Shown here: piece by piece, positions 30,075-40,110 of the stretch
How the letters are laid out: each line of letters opens with the position of its first letter
How positions within the stretch are numbered: the stretch's first letter is position 1
Origin: Sinorhizobium meliloti
GTDB taxonomy: Bacteria; Pseudomonadota; Alphaproteobacteria; Rhizobiales; Rhizobiaceae
Assembly: GCF_035610345.1 (NCBI RefSeq)
Contig: NZ_CP141212.1
Span: forward strand, 873,976 to 937,975
Reading direction: 5' to 3'
Length of the DNA stretch: 64,000 bases
Translations under genes and position numbers: made by a program
The notes under the pieces: generated by a model
Seen by the model: only the letters and a program-made list of their open reading frames with translations
Database searches by the model: none
What the model was told of the DNA's origin: nothing

Positions 30075-30454
30075 ACGAAGACAAGGCGCTCTACCCGCCC
30101 GTCGATCCCGTGATGACGGGAATCAAGGGTCTTTGCCCCCGCTGCGGCCAGGGAAAGCTCTTCGACGGCCTGCTGAAGGTTCGGCCGGCTTGCAGCAGTT
30201 GCGAGCTCGATTATGGTTTCGCGGACTCCGGCGATGGCCCGGTCGTCTTCGTCATCCTGATCGTCGGCTTCGTCGTCGTCGGCGCGGCGCTCTGGATGGA
30301 GATCAACGTCAACCCGCCGCTCTGGCTGCATTTCCTCCTGTGGATTCCGCTTGCAACCATCTTGAGCCTGGCGCTGACGCGCCTGCTGAAGGGCGTGCTC
30401 ATCAATCTGCAATACCGAAACAATGCACGCCCGGGTGAAATCGACCGTGGTTGA
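30071..30454 (+). CDS. DUF983 family membrane protein
   Basis: 127 residues. Two CxxC pairs near the N terminus (LCPRCGQG with C22 and C25, then CSSCELDYG) suggest a small zinc ribbon; two membrane helices follow (VVFVILIVGFVVVGAALWM and LHFLLWIPLATILSLAL). DUF983 genes sit beside cytochrome oxidase assembly genes in many alphaproteobacteria, so a role in oxidase biogenesis is inferred. The end overlaps the SURF1 start. Confidence 0.85.
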   Translation: MNEDKALYPPVDPVMTGIKGLCPRCGQGKLFDGLLKVRPACSSCELDYGFADSGDGPVVFVILIVGFVVVGAALWMEINVNPPLWLHFLLWIPLATILSLALTRLLKGVLINLQYRNNARPGEIDRG

Positions 30455-31190
30455 CGAGCGCATGCCGGCCCCGCACAGCCGCGCCGGCCGTCTGGCGGGC
30501 GTTGTCCTGGTGCTCGCCGCTTTCGCCGTGCTCGTGTCGCTCGGTACCTGGCAGATGCAACGGCTGCATTGGAAGGAGGCGCTGATCGGTGCAATTGCCG
30601 AGCGGCGTTCGGCGCCGGCCGTCTCGCTCGACAAGATCGAGGCCATGGCCGCGGCCGGCGAAGACATCGACTATCGGACGGTGCATGTGTCCGGCGTGTA
30701 CGACCACAGCAAGGAGCGCCATTTCTTCGCCACCCATGAAGGCCGTACCGGCTTCTACGTCTTCACGCCTCTCATGCTGGCCGATGGCCGGGCGATTTTC
30801 GTGAACCGCGGCTTCGTCCCCTTCGAAAAGAAGGACGCCTCCACGCGGGCCGAAGGGCAGATCGCCGGAAGCGTGGCGATCGACGGCCTGGCGCGGCCGA
30901 AGCTTTCCGGAAAGCCGTCGTCGCTGGTACCGGACAACGACGCCGCCAAGAACATCTTCTACTGGAAGGACCTCGATGCGATGGCGGACTCTGCCGGCAT
31001 CGCATCCGATCGCGTCGTTTCCTTCTTTATCGATGCCGATGCATCGGAAAATCCCGGCGGCCTTCCGATCGGCGGCGTGACCCAGTTCGATCTGCCGAAC
31101 AATCACCTGCAATATGCGCTAACCTGGTACGGCCTTGCAGCCGCCCTCGTCGCCGTCAGCGGCATCTACGTCTATCGGCGCAGGCGATAG
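30423..31190 (+). CDS. SURF1-family cytochrome oxidase assembly protein
   Basis: 255 residues with one helix at each end ([18 protein letters not shown] and [16 protein letters not shown]) and a periplasmic domain between. SURF1 marks: [43 protein letters not shown] and [16 protein letters not shown]. It helps haem a insertion into subunit I. The ATG at 30423 overlaps DUF983; GTG 30447 and ATG 30462 are in-frame alternatives. Confidence 0.92.
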   Translation: MHARVKSTVVDERMPAPHSRAGRLAGVVLVLAAFAVLVSLGTWQMQRLHWKEALIGAIAERRSAPAVSLDKIEAMAAAGEDIDYRTVHVSGVYDHSKERHFFATHEGRTGFYVFTPLMLADGRAIFVNRGFVPFEKKDASTRAEGQIAGSVAIDGLARPKLSGKPSSLVPDNDAAKNIFYWKDLDAMADSAGIASDRVVSFFIDADASENPGGLPIGGVTQFDLPNNHLQYALTWYGLAAALVAVSGIYVYRRRR

Positions 31191-31206
31191 GGCGCGCCGG
31201 TTCTTC

Positions 31207-31234
31207 CTTGTGTGCCCGGTCGTTGCCGCTATAT
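31207..31234 (+). promoter_or_regulatory. Candidate sigma-70 promoter for ispH
   Basis: CTTGTG (31207-31212), a 16-nt spacer and CTATAT (31229-31234) fit the rhizobial housekeeping consensus. The start codon at 31280 is 46 nt after the -10 box. Confidence 0.5.
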
Positions 31235-31279
31235 ATGGCGCATGCCGACATCTGGTTTGTTCGTTCCACTGGCGTTTTC

Positions 31280-32293
31280 ATGATGGCCCCATCCGCAGCA
31301 GCAAAAACCCCGATCACCATCCGCCTCTGCGGGCCGCGTGGCTTCTGCGCGGGCGTCGACCGGGCGATCCAGATCGTGGTGCTCGCGCTCAAGGAGTTCG
31401 GCGCGCCGGTCTATGTCCGCCATGAGATCGTGCATAACCGTTACGTCGTGGAGGGGCTCGAAGCCAAGGGGGCGATTTTCGTCGAGGAGCTCGACGAGAT
31501 CCCGCCCGAGCACCGCGAGCAGCCCGTGGTCTTCTCCGCCCATGGAGTGCCCAAATCCGTTCCGGCCGATGCGGACGCGCGCAATCTCTTCTATCTCGAC
31601 GCCACCTGTCCGCTCGTCTCGAAGGTGCACAAGCAGGCGATGCGCCATCATCGCATGGGACGCCACGTCGTGCTGATCGGCCATGCCGGACACCCGGAGG
31701 TTATCGGCACCATGGGACAATTGCCGGAGGGGGCGGTCTCCCTCGTCGAGACCGTCGAGGATGCGGAGGTCTATATGCCGCCGGACCCGGACAATCTCGG
31801 CTTCGTCACGCAGACGACGCTCTCGGTCGACGACACCGCCGGCGTCATCAAACGGCTGCATGAGCGCTTTCCGAACCTGACGGCGCCTGCGGCCGATTCG
31901 ATCTGCTATGCCACCACGAACCGGCAGGAAGCGGTGAAGCAGGCGGCGCCCGGCTGCGACCTTTTCCTGGTCGTCGGCGCACCCAACTCATCGAACTCGA
32001 AGCGCCTCGTCGAAGTTGCGTTGAGGGCAGGGGCGAAGAAAGCCGTTCTCGTCCAGCGCGCTTCCGAAATCGACTGGGCGACGGTGGGGGATATCTCGAT
32101 GGTCGGGTTGTCGGCGGGTGCTTCCGCACCGGAGGTGATCGTCAACGAGATCATCGAAGCGTTCCGCGAGCGCTACGATGCCACGGTCGAGCTTGCCGAC
32201 ACGGTGGAGGAAAACGAGCACTTTCTCGTCAACCGCGAGCTCCGGCACGTCGAACTCACGGGGGCCGACATGGCCTTCGTCAACGGCGAGTAG
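31280..32293 (+). CDS. ispH: 4-hydroxy-3-methylbut-2-enyl diphosphate reductase
   Basis: 337 residues. The three [Fe-S] cysteines are in [10 protein letters not shown] (C23), LDATCPLV (about 115) and [10 protein letters not shown] (about 211). [12 protein letters not shown] and SAHGVPKSV carry substrate-binding His and Glu, and PNSSNSKRL matches the Ser-x-Asn site. It makes IPP and DMAPP in the last MEP step. Start at ATG 31280, with a second ATG immediately after. Not in an operon with dxs. Confidence 0.95.
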   Translation: MMAPSAAAKTPITIRLCGPRGFCAGVDRAIQIVVLALKEFGAPVYVRHEIVHNRYVVEGLEAKGAIFVEELDEIPPEHREQPVVFSAHGVPKSVPADADARNLFYLDATCPLVSKVHKQAMRHHRMGRHVVLIGHAGHPEVIGTMGQLPEGAVSLVETVEDAEVYMPPDPDNLGFVTQTTLSVDDTAGVIKRLHERFPNLTAPAADSICYATTNRQEAVKQAAPGCDLFLVVGAPNSSNSKRLVEVALRAGAKKAVLVQRASEIDWATVGDISMVGLSAGASAPEVIVNEIIEAFRERYDATVELADTVEENEHFLVNRELRHVELTGADMAFVNGE

Positions 32294-32300
32294 CTCGGCC

Positions 32301-32400
32301 AGAGCATGTCGATGTTTCAAGGAAACACTGAAATGCTCCCCATTTGAACCAACGCGCTTCCGGACGGAAAACCGTCACACGCTTTTCCTGGAAGTGCTCT
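32301..32400. repeat. Intergenic palindromic element with AGAGCA / TGCTCT ends
   Basis: Begins AGAGCA (32301-32306) and ends TGCTCT (32395-32400). Inside are GGACGGAAAACCGTC and GCTTTTCCTGGAAGTGC arms. Elements with such GGAAAA-TTTTCC arms are spread between genes in rhizobial chromosomes. A second, shorter relative is at 55725-55773. It separates ispH from thrB. Confidence 0.55.
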
Positions 32401-32446
32401 AGCCGCTTAATATCTCGCAATTCGCATCTCTGGAAAGTAACGCGCC

Positions 32447-33427
32447 TTGGCAGTTTATACCGATATCACGGAAGACGAGCTGATCCGTTTTCTCGCCGCC
32501 TACGAGGTGGGATCGCTGACCTCCTACAAGGGGATCGCCGAAGGCGTGGAGAATTCGAACTTCCTTCTCCACACGACGGAAGGAGCCTATATCCTCACGC
32601 TTTACGAGAAGCGGGTAAACGCCGAGGATCTGCCGTTTTTCCTGGGCCTCATGCATCACCTCGCCCAGCGGGGGCTTTCCTGCCCGCTGCCCCTTCCACG
32701 CGCCGACGGCAAGCTTCTCGGAACGCTCTCCGGAAGACCTGCGGCCGTGATCTCGTTTCTGGAAGGCATGTGGCTGAGGAAGCCCGAGGCGCAGCACTGC
32801 CGCGAAGTCGGGCGGGCGCTCGCATCGATGCACCAGGCGGGCGAGGGCTTTGCCCTGAAGCGCCCCAACGCGCTCTCCGTCGAAGGCTGGCGACCGCTAT
32901 GGCGGAACTCCGAAGCGCGTGCCGACGAGGTTCAAGCCGGCCTCAAGGACGAGATCGCGACGGAGCTCGCCTTTCTCGAGGAGCATTGGCCGAAGGATCT
33001 GCCGAAAGGCGTGATCCACGCTGATCTCTTCCCGGACAACGTGTTTTTCCTCGGCGATCGCCTTTCCGGCCTTATCGATTTCTACTTCGCCTGCAACGAC
33101 TTCCTCGCCTACGACGTCGCCATCTGCCTGAACTCCTGGTGCTTCGAGAAGGATGGCTCCTACAACATCACCAAGGGCATGGCGCTGCTTTCCGGCTATG
33201 AGAGCGTGCGGAGATTGACGGCGGAAGAAGTAGAGGCGCTGCCGCTGCTTGCGCGCGGATCCGCACTCCGCTTTTTCCTGACGCGCCTCTATGACTGGCT
33301 GACGACGCCGCCGGGCGCGCTTGTGGTCAAGAAAGATCCGCTCGAATATCTGACGAAGATCCGATTCCACCGCGCCATCGTCTCGAGCGCCGAATACGGC
33401 CTCAGACGCGAAGAGGCCTCGGCATGA
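32447..33427 (+). CDS. thrB: Homoserine kinase (APH-fold type)
   Basis: 326 residues from a TTG (32447), with GGAAAG 8 nt upstream; MAVYTDIT is the family start. This is the aminoglycoside-phosphotransferase-like ThrB found in alphaproteobacteria: [16 protein letters not shown], the catalytic [11 protein letters not shown] (about 191), [15 protein letters not shown] with the metal-binding Asp. It phosphorylates homoserine for threonine synthesis; thrC is at 41428. The stop overlaps rnhA by 4 bases (ATGA). Confidence 0.94.
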   Translation: MAVYTDITEDELIRFLAAYEVGSLTSYKGIAEGVENSNFLLHTTEGAYILTLYEKRVNAEDLPFFLGLMHHLAQRGLSCPLPLPRADGKLLGTLSGRPAAVISFLEGMWLRKPEAQHCREVGRALASMHQAGEGFALKRPNALSVEGWRPLWRNSEARADEVQAGLKDEIATELAFLEEHWPKDLPKGVIHADLFPDNVFFLGDRLSGLIDFYFACNDFLAYDVAICLNSWCFEKDGSYNITKGMALLSGYESVRRLTAEEVEALPLLARGSALRFFLTRLYDWLTTPPGALVVKKDPLEYLTKIRFHRAIVSSAEYGLRREEASA

Positions 33428-33885
33428 AGCACGTCGACATCTTTACCGACGGTGCGTGCTCGGGAAATCCGGGGCCGGGCGGTTGGGGCGCGGTCCTGCG
33501 CTACGGCGACGTGGAGAAGGAATTGTCCGGCGGAGAGGCGGAGACGACGAACAACCGCATGGAGCTTCTTGCGGCGATCTCTGCCCTCAACGCGCTCAGG
33601 CAGCCTTGCGAGGTCGATCTCCATACCGACAGCAAATATGTCATGGACGGGATCTCCAAATGGATACACGGCTGGAAGCGCAACGGCTGGAAAACCGGCG
33701 ACCGGAAGCCGGTAAAGAACGGCGAGTTGTGGCAGGCGCTCGATGAGGCGAGGAATCGTCACAACGTGACTTGGCATTGGGTGAAGGGCCACGCCGGTCA
33801 CCCGGAGAACGAACGCGCCGACGAACTCGCCCGCAAGGGCATGGAACCGTTCAAAAGAGCGCGTCGCGCCGACGCGGTGAAGTGA
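33424..33885 (+). CDS. rnhA: Ribonuclease HI
   Basis: 153 residues. The DEDD active site is visible: [16 protein letters not shown] (D9), NNRMELLA (Glu), [10 protein letters not shown] (Asp) and [10 protein letters not shown] (final Asp). It removes RNA from RNA-DNA hybrids. Its ATG lies inside the thrB stop (ATGA), a translational coupling kept in Rhizobiales. Confidence 0.96.
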   Translation: MKHVDIFTDGACSGNPGPGGWGAVLRYGDVEKELSGGEAETTNNRMELLAAISALNALRQPCEVDLHTDSKYVMDGISKWIHGWKRNGWKTGDRKPVKNGELWQALDEARNRHNVTWHWVKGHAGHPENERADELARKGMEPFKRARRADAVK

Positions 33886-33927
33886 ATTCGAATGGGATAT
33901 AATGCGAGGCTGTGATTTCACTTGCGG

Positions 33928-33964
33928 CTGCCCCTCCGCTCGGGCTTGACCCGATGAGGGGCAG
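33928..33964. repeat. Stem-loop between rnhA and the peroxiredoxin gene
   Basis: CTGCCCCTC (33928-33936) pairs with GAGGGGCAG (33956-33964), and an inner CGGG-CTTGA-CCCG stem adds to it. It lies between convergent genes and can end both transcripts; the GATGAGGGGC motif also resembles the RIME-like repeats. Confidence 0.55.
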
Positions 33965-33987
33965 ATGCACGCAGTGCGCCTTCAGAA

Positions 33988-34473
33988 TCAGAGCAGCTCC
34001 AGCATCGCGGCCGCACCGGAAGCGGTCGCCTGTCCCGGGCTTTCCTCGACGTTCAGCGCCTTGACGACGCCGTCTTCGACCAGCATCGAATAGCGTTTCG
34101 AGCGGATGCCGAGCGTGCCGGCCGAAAGATCGATCTCCATGCCGATCGCCTTGGTAAAGGCGGCATTCCAGTCCGAGAGGAAATGGATCTTACCCATGCC
34201 GCCGGAGTGGGTCGCCCAGGCGCCCATCACATGCAGGTCGTTGACCGCGACCACGGCGATATCGTCGACGCCGCGCGCAAGAATGGCGTCGCGATTTTCC
34301 AGATAGCCGGGCAGGTGGTTGAGCGAGCAGGTCGGGGTAAAAGCACCCGGCACCGCGAAAAGAACCACGCGTTTGCCCTTGAAGAGCTGCTCTGTCGTTA
34401 CCTCGACCGGGCCGTCTGCGGTCTTCTCCTTGAAGGTGGCGTTGGGCAGCTTGTCTCCGACGGCAATGGTCAC
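33988..34473 (-). CDS. Peroxiredoxin, Prx5 type
   Basis: 161 residues. The GTG at 34473 (VTIAVGDKLP) has GAGGAG 6 nt upstream. The peroxidatic motif is PGAFTPTCS with Cys49, and the DLHVMGAWA and GKIHFLSDWNAAFTKAIG regions match the Prx5/AhpE-like group. It should reduce peroxides with glutathione, glutaredoxin or thioredoxin. No second fixed resolving Cys is visible, so it is probably 1-Cys or uses an external thiol. Confidence 0.93.
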   Translation of the reverse strand: MTIAVGDKLPNATFKEKTADGPVEVTTEQLFKGKRVVLFAVPGAFTPTCSLNHLPGYLENRDAILARGVDDIAVVAVNDLHVMGAWATHSGGMGKIHFLSDWNAAFTKAIGMEIDLSAGTLGIRSKRYSMLVEDGVVKALNVEESPGQATASGAAAMLELL

Positions 34474-34528
34474 TGGTATCTCCTCGTTTCTATGCAGCAG
34501 CGGTGTTTCGCAGGACTATAGGGTCGGC

Positions 34529-35377
34529 TCAATCAAACGCAAGCGTCGTTTCCATGCTGCGCCTGCCCGCGCGCAGGGTGAGCGTGATCGGCTTTCCCGC
34601 GACGGTCTTGTCCTTGCCGGAGAGCTTCACCGGAACGTCGGCCCGGCGCTCGGCGCCCTGCGCATCGTGAATAACCGGCACGCCGAAAAAGACGCCCGAC
34701 GGTCCGGCGAGAAAGAGATCGGCTGACCCGGCAGCCGCATCCGGCGGCAACACGAACTCAATCCGTAGCTTGCCGGCGGACGCATCGAATTTCGAGGTGA
34801 CCACCCTGAAGTTCTCGGATGGCTGTTCCGGCAGCGCGGAGAGCGCCTTCTCGATGCGCGCACCGTCGAGCGGATTGTCGAACTCGCCGCTTTTGAGCGC
34901 AAGGGTCACATCGCCCTGCACGGGGATGCAGATATCTTCGCAGATGCCGAGGAAGACGGAGGCGCGGATGGTGACGTCGCCGCCGTTGCCGGTCTTCCTG
35001 AGCATCAGCGGGAAAGCCACCGGCGCGTCATATCCGGTGTAGCGCCCAGGCCCTTCGCCGAACGTCTTCGGCACTGGAAAGCGGATCGACCGCAGCGAGA
35101 CGCCGCCGGAGGGATCGATGGTCACTTGTGGTGGTATGCCGCTTGCGCCGGGATCGCGCCAATAGGTCTTCCAGCCGGGGTTCAGTCGAACTTCGAGAAT
35201 GGCGGGAATGATACCATCCGGGTTCGGGTGCGAAGCGACAATGCGGAAAGCGCCGCCGGGCGACGTCACCCATTCGCTGGCGGCTCCATAGGACTGGGCA
35301 GGCAGAAAAAAAGCGAGGAGAAGGCTTGCCGTCGCGATGCGCTGGGCCATCTTCATTGGGGTCGAGCGTCGGGTCAT
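34529..35377 (-). CDS. DsbD N-terminal-domain-like exported protein
   Basis: 282 residues. An N-terminal signal peptide (ATASLLLAFFLPAQSYG) precedes a beta-rich domain with LNPGWKTYWRDPGASGIPP and a GICEDICIP (C-x3-C) site, as in the N-terminal domain of DsbD-like thiol:disulfide transfer proteins. The membrane and thioredoxin parts of DsbD are absent, so it is a stand-alone periplasmic domain. Partner and substrate are unknown. ATG 35377 is taken; 35356 and 35350 are alternatives. Confidence 0.75.
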   Translation of the reverse strand: MTRRSTPMKMAQRIATASLLLAFFLPAQSYGAASEWVTSPGGAFRIVASHPNPDGIIPAILEVRLNPGWKTYWRDPGASGIPPQVTIDPSGGVSLRSIRFPVPKTFGEGPGRYTGYDAPVAFPLMLRKTGNGGDVTIRASVFLGICEDICIPVQGDVTLALKSGEFDNPLDGARIEKALSALPEQPSENFRVVTSKFDASAGKLRIEFVLPPDAAAGSADLFLAGPSGVFFGVPVIHDAQGAERRADVPVKLSGKDKTVAGKPITLTLRAGRRSMETTLAFD

Positions 35378-35559
35378 GGCCAAGCTGTATCGCGTTTCGC
35401 CCTTGGTCTCCAGCGGTCCCGATATGCCGCTGCGATCATAATTGCTTGATCGGCAAGACGAGAGCATGGACAGGGTGTCGCTTGCGTGGGCGCAAATATC
35501 GGCGAACGCCACGTAGAAGCGCTTTTCATTTCGTCGCGAATTGATAGGCTATCATCATC

Positions 35560-36165
35560 ATGGCGAAAAACGTGCTGAATACGATACGCGAACGTGGCTT
35601 CCTTGACGGTCAATTCCTGATCGCCATGCCCGGCATGTTCGACACCAATTTCGCCCGGACGGTCATCTTCGTCTGCGCCCATTCGGAAGACGGGGCGATG
35701 GGTTTCATCCTGAATCGTCCGCAGCGCCTGACCTTCCCGGATGTTCTGCTGCACCTGCAGCTTCTGGACCCGGATGAGGCCATCCGCCTGCCGTCGGCTA
35801 CGCGCGAGTTCCAGATCCAGGCGGGAGGCCCCGTCGAGACCGGGCGCGGCTTCGTGTTGCATTCGGACGATTATCTGAGCGACTCCAGCATTCCCGTCAG
35901 TGATGACATCTGCCTGACGGCGACGCTCGACATCGTCAGGGCGATCTCGCGCGGCGAGGGACCTCTCAAGGCCACCATGCTGCTCGGCTATGCGGGATGG
36001 GGCCCAGGCCAGCTGGAGGCCGAAATCACCCAGAACGGCTGGCTGACCTGCCCTGCGCAGGAGGAGCTGATCTTCAGCCGGGACCTCGACGAGAAGTACG
36101 ACAGAGCGCTGGCCCTGATGGGTGTCAGCCCGGCGATGCTCTCGACGGACTCAGGCCACGCTTGA
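35560..36165 (+). CDS. YqgE/AlgH family protein
   Basis: 201 residues. Family marks: [49 protein letters not shown] and [16 protein letters not shown]. YqgE/AlgH proteins are conserved across proteobacteria, and AlgH was named for an effect on alginate genes, but the biochemical role is unsettled. Divergent from the DsbD-N-like gene across a 182-bp gap. Confidence 0.92.
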   Translation: MAKNVLNTIRERGFLDGQFLIAMPGMFDTNFARTVIFVCAHSEDGAMGFILNRPQRLTFPDVLLHLQLLDPDEAIRLPSATREFQIQAGGPVETGRGFVLHSDDYLSDSSIPVSDDICLTATLDIVRAISRGEGPLKATMLLGYAGWGPGQLEAEITQNGWLTCPAQEELIFSRDLDEKYDRALALMGVSPAMLSTDSGHA

Positions 36166-36167
36166 TT

Positions 36168-36311
36168 GCCCCTCATTCGCCTGTCGGCACGTTCTCCCCG
36201 CAGGCGGGGGGAAGCGGCAACCGGCGGTCGCTCGATCATCTCTCAAGCCGCTAGCGGCAGCAGGAGGAGTCTGCCGCTTGTCCCTTCACCCAATGGGCGA
36301 TGAGAGGGCAG
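36168..36311. repeat. RIME-like intergenic repeat, copy 2
   Basis: Runs from GCCCCTCATTCGCCTGTCGG through CTCCCCGCAGGCGGGG to the shared module TGCCGCTTGTCCCTTC (36272-36287) and GATGAGAGGGCAG. It fills the gap between the convergent YqgE and GGDEF-EAL genes. Confidence 0.6.
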
Positions 36312-36316
36312 ATGCC

Positions 36317-39229
36317 TCACGCCCGCTTCATCAGCGGAAATCGCTCCTTCAGGAGCCTCAGGATCGATTCCGATCCCACCGGCGGACCGAACAGGAAGCT
36401 CTGACCGTAGTCGCAGCCCATCTGCGCGAGCTGGATCGCATCCTCCTCGGATTCGATTCCCTCCGCGACCACCCGCATGTCGAGCTCGCGCGCCATCGTG
36501 ATCACCGAGCGCAGGATGACCGCGCGCTTGTCGCTTGGATCGCGGACCAGCGCCTTGTCGATCTTGATCGTGTCGAAAGGGAAGCGGGTGAGATAGGAGA
36601 GCGACGAGTGGCCGGTGCCGAAATCGTCGAGCGCAAGCCGCAGCCCGGCTTCGCGGAGCTTTTCAAGCACGAGCCTGGCCTGCTCGGGGTTCTCCATGAC
36701 AAGCGATTCCGTCAGTTCCATTTTGATCTGCGCCGGATCGCAGCGGCTCTTGCTGAGAATCGCGCGCATGTCGTCATAGAGTTCGTTGTTCAGAAGCTGC
36801 GCGCTCGACAGGTTGATCGAGATGAAGATCGGCAGGTCGCCGGTCTGCGCCTGCCACTCGGCAAGATCGCTCGTGGCCTTGTCGAAGGCGAACAGACCCA
36901 GCTGGTTTATCAGGTCGGAATTCTCCGCAATGGGGATGAATTCAGTCGGCGAAATATTTCCGCGCTTCGGATGCTCCCAGCGCATGAGCGCTTCGAAGCC
37001 GGCGATTTCGGCATCGCTGAGGCGGACGATGGGCTGGTATACGAGGGAAAGCTCCTTGCGTTCCATGGCGCGTTTCAGGTCGGCTTCGAGCTGTAGGCGG
37101 TCCGAGCCGGAGGTCCGGAAAGCCGGACGGAACGGTTCGACCCGGTTGCCGCCCGCCTTCTTGGCGCGGAACATCGCAAGCTCGGCATCGTCGAGCAGTC
37201 CAGCAGCGCTCTGCTCCTGATCGAGCCATGAGACGAGGCCGATCGAAGCGGTCAGGTTGATCTCCCGATTTCCGTAGTTGAGCGGGACCATGATCGCCTT
37301 GCTGACCGCATCGGCGAAGTCGGCGATCTTGGGCGGATCGCGTTCGGACATGAGGATCAAGCCGAACTGGTCGCCACCGAGACGCGCGAGCGTGTCCTGC
37401 GGGCGCAGAAGCCTGCGCAGGCGGCGCGTCAGCGCGATGAGGACGTTGTCGCCGGCGGCGATCCCCAGCATGTCGTTGACCTGCTTGTAGCGGTCGATAT
37501 CGATGGCAAGCACGGTCGGGCGTATCGAGTTGCTGCCGTCGCCCATCAGGAGGATCGCCTGCAGGCGATCGAGAAAGACCTGTCTGTTCGGCAGGCCGGT
37601 CAGATTGTCCAGAAGCGCGTTGTGCAGGAGCCGCTCGACCGAATTGCGCTGTTCGGTGATGTCGTTGATGGTTCCGACGCATCGGATGATTTCGCCATTG
37701 GCGCCGAGCACCGGGCGCGCCCGGATCGAGAGCCAATGATAATGGCCATCCTCGGCGCGCACGCGGAATTCATGGTTGAGCCGCCCGCGGCGATGCTCGA
37801 GCAGCACGTCGAGCGTTGCGCGGAAACGGTCGCGGTCGTCGGGGTGCAGCCGCGGCACCCAATTGCGCACCGGCCCGTTCATCGTTCCGAGCGAAAGCCC
37901 GAGTTGGTGCGAGATATCGGGAATGGTAACGACCCGGTCGCGCGCCACGTCCCAGTCCCAGACGGTGTCGCCTGATCCCGTGAGTGCCAGCGCCTGGCGC
38001 TCGAGATCGGAGAACAGGCCGAGCTGATAGGCCCCGCCGGAAAAGGCGTGCTGCATGACGGTGAAGCCGATCAGAAGCACGATGAGTACGAGGCCGCCGC
38101 CGAGTGCCGGCTGCACGATGTCGTTGGCGAGTTGACCGGTCACCGCGAGCCAGGCGCCGAACAGCCACACAAGGATCAACAGCCAGGCGGGAACGAGAAG
38201 GATCGCGCGGTCATAACGGTTGAAGCCCAGATAGGCGATCAGCACGATGCCGACGGTTGCCGTCAGCGCGAAGGACAGGCGGGCGATGCCGGAGGCGATC
38301 GCCGGATCGTAGACGGCGACGCCGAAGAGCAGCCCGAGGCCGAGAATCCATGCGAGCGTCGCGTAGCCGAGATGCTGATGCCAGCGATTGAGATTGAGAT
38401 AGGTGAACAGGAAGACCACGAGACCGGCTGCGAGGAACACCTCCGTGCCCGCTCGCCATATGCGCTCGTCGTCGGCAGTCACGGTGATGAGCTTCGAAAG
38501 GAAGCCGAAATCGACGCAGATATAGGCAAGCACGGCCCAGGCGAGCGCGGCGGTGGCCGGCAGCATCGACGTGCCCTTGACGACAAAAAGGATCGTCAGG
38601 AACACCGCGAGCAGCCCGGCAATGCCGAGCACGATACCGCGGTACAGGGTGAAGGCGTTGACGGTATCCTTGTAGGCGTCCGGCTGCCAAAGATAGATCT
38701 GTGGCAGCTCCGGCGTGGTGAGTTCGGCAACGAAAGTGATGACCGCACCCGGATTGAGCGTGATCCGGAAGACATCCGCTTCTTCGCTCGGTTGCCGGTC
38801 CAGCGCAAAACCCTCGCTCGGCGTGATCGAGAGTATTCGCTGCGAGCCGAGATCGGGCCAGAAGAGCTTCGAATTCACGAGCCGGAAATGCGGTGCGACG
38901 ATAACGCGTTCGAGCTGCTCTTCCGATACATTCGCGAGCGCGAACACGGCCCAGTCGCCCTGGTGGTTTTCCGTGCTGGAACGCACTTCGATGCGTCTGA
39001 CGATGCCGTCCGTGCCGGGAGCGGTCGAAACCTGAAAGGCATCGCCTCTGCCGCTGTAGATCTCCGTCGTGGCGGTAAGGTCGAGCGCCGTGTCCTCGCG
39101 CGAGATCTTCACCGGCTCGAGCGCATGCGCAACGCCGCCGCCAAGACCAAGGGCGAAAACGACGAGTGCGACCAGAAACGCCGCCAGCCTTGCGGCTGGC
39201 CATGCGAGCGGCTTACGGGTCAGGGGCAT
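36317..39229 (-). CDS. Membrane sensor with PAS, GGDEF (GGDQF) and EAL domains
   Basis: 970 residues. Order: signal peptide, a periplasmic 7TMR-DISM-like sensing domain, seven membrane helices, a PAS domain with LHPDDRDRF, then GGDEF and EAL. The GGDEF site reads GGDQF (about 615), losing the catalytic Glu, while an RPQD I-site remains five residues upstream, so it may sense c-di-GMP or GTP rather than make it. EAL is intact: FEALMRW, LTES, DDFGTG and IKID. It is probably a c-di-GMP phosphodiesterase. The ATG overlaps the acetyltransferase stop by one base. Confidence 0.9.
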   Translation of the reverse strand: MPLTRKPLAWPAARLAAFLVALVVFALGLGGGVAHALEPVKISREDTALDLTATTEIYSGRGDAFQVSTAPGTDGIVRRIEVRSSTENHQGDWAVFALANVSEEQLERVIVAPHFRLVNSKLFWPDLGSQRILSITPSEGFALDRQPSEEADVFRITLNPGAVITFVAELTTPELPQIYLWQPDAYKDTVNAFTLYRGIVLGIAGLLAVFLTILFVVKGTSMLPATAALAWAVLAYICVDFGFLSKLITVTADDERIWRAGTEVFLAAGLVVFLFTYLNLNRWHQHLGYATLAWILGLGLLFGVAVYDPAIASGIARLSFALTATVGIVLIAYLGFNRYDRAILLVPAWLLILVWLFGAWLAVTGQLANDIVQPALGGGLVLIVLLIGFTVMQHAFSGGAYQLGLFSDLERQALALTGSGDTVWDWDVARDRVVTIPDISHQLGLSLGTMNGPVRNWVPRLHPDDRDRFRATLDVLLEHRRGRLNHEFRVRAEDGHYHWLSIRARPVLGANGEIIRCVGTINDITEQRNSVERLLHNALLDNLTGLPNRQVFLDRLQAILLMGDGSNSIRPTVLAIDIDRYKQVNDMLGIAAGDNVLIALTRRLRRLLRPQDTLARLGGDQFGLILMSERDPPKIADFADAVSKAIMVPLNYGNREINLTASIGLVSWLDQEQSAAGLLDDAELAMFRAKKAGGNRVEPFRPAFRTSGSDRLQLEADLKRAMERKELSLVYQPIVRLSDAEIAGFEALMRWEHPKRGNISPTEFIPIAENSDLINQLGLFAFDKATSDLAEWQAQTGDLPIFISINLSSAQLLNNELYDDMRAILSKSRCDPAQIKMELTESLVMENPEQARLVLEKLREAGLRLALDDFGTGHSSLSYLTRFPFDTIKIDKALVRDPSDKRAVILRSVITMARELDMRVVAEGIESEEDAIQLAQMGCDYGQSFLFGPPVGSESILRLLKERFPLMKRA

Positions 39230-39840
39230 CAAAGGGGCAAATTCCTGTTGGGTACGGCATCGACGGAGAGGAGCGAAAACATCAAATGGTCCCGCCACTG
39301 CCCGTTTATCTTCAAATACTGTCTCAAATAGCCTTCACGCTCAAAGCCGGCCTTTTCAAGGAGCCGGATGCTCCGAGCGTTTTCTGGAATACAGGCTGCT
39401 TCGATACGGTGCAACTCGAGCCCCGTGAAGATGTAGGGGATCGTCAGCTTCAAGGCCTCGTACATATGGCCCTGTCCGGCATGTTTCTGGCCCATCCAGT
39501 AGCCGATCATGCAGTTCTGCGCAGCACCGCGGCGGATATGACCGATGGTGAGACCGCCAAGCAGCGTTTCGTCCGGCCTGTGGAAGAGGAAGAGCGGTAC
39601 GGCCTGACCGGACGCAAATTCCTGCTCGTTGCGATTGACGCGGCTGCGAAAGGCGCCTTCGGTCATTTCGTCGGCGCGCCAGGTAGGCTCCCACGGCTCC
39701 AGGAAGGCGCGGCTTTCGCTGCGCAACCGATACCATTGCCGGTAGTCGGCGTAGCGGGGGAGGCGGAGCAGGTAATGCTGGCTGGCGATCTCGACCGTAT
39801 CCGGCTGCCGCGAAAGGAACCGAAAAACCGATCTTGTCAT
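39229..39840 (-). CDS. GNAT acetyltransferase, RimJ-like
   Basis: 203 residues. GNAT fold with GQGHMYEALKLTIPYIF (acetyl-CoA loop) and the RimJ-type RIEAACIPENARSIRLLEKAGFEREGYLR. RimJ/RimL proteins N-acetylate ribosomal proteins; close relatives have other targets, so the substrate is not certain. Its TGA overlaps the ATG of the GGDEF-EAL gene, suggesting a two-gene operon. Confidence 0.87.
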   Translation of the reverse strand: MTRSVFRFLSRQPDTVEIASQHYLLRLPRYADYRQWYRLRSESRAFLEPWEPTWRADEMTEGAFRSRVNRNEQEFASGQAVPLFLFHRPDETLLGGLTIGHIRRGAAQNCMIGYWMGQKHAGQGHMYEALKLTIPYIFTGLELHRIEAACIPENARSIRLLEKAGFEREGYLRQYLKINGQWRDHLMFSLLSVDAVPNRNLPL

Positions 39841-40110
39841 CTATGCCTCCAGGCCAATACCGCGTCGGCGCCGCCGCAGTTCGGTCGAACCGAATGCATG
39901 TCGCCCAGACAATATGCGGCGGTTGGGACGACCTGCACGAGAACAATGCCCTAATGCGCGTCGGTTGAGTCCGATCGAACGCGACGCGCTTCAGGGCACT
40001 GTCTCAATGCGAAACGTTGCACAAGTTTACGCCCAAATCGAATCCGATTTTAAGAATTGTACAAGGAAAACGAGGACGTTGAAGGAAGGCATGCGACCGG
40101 CAACGGCCGG

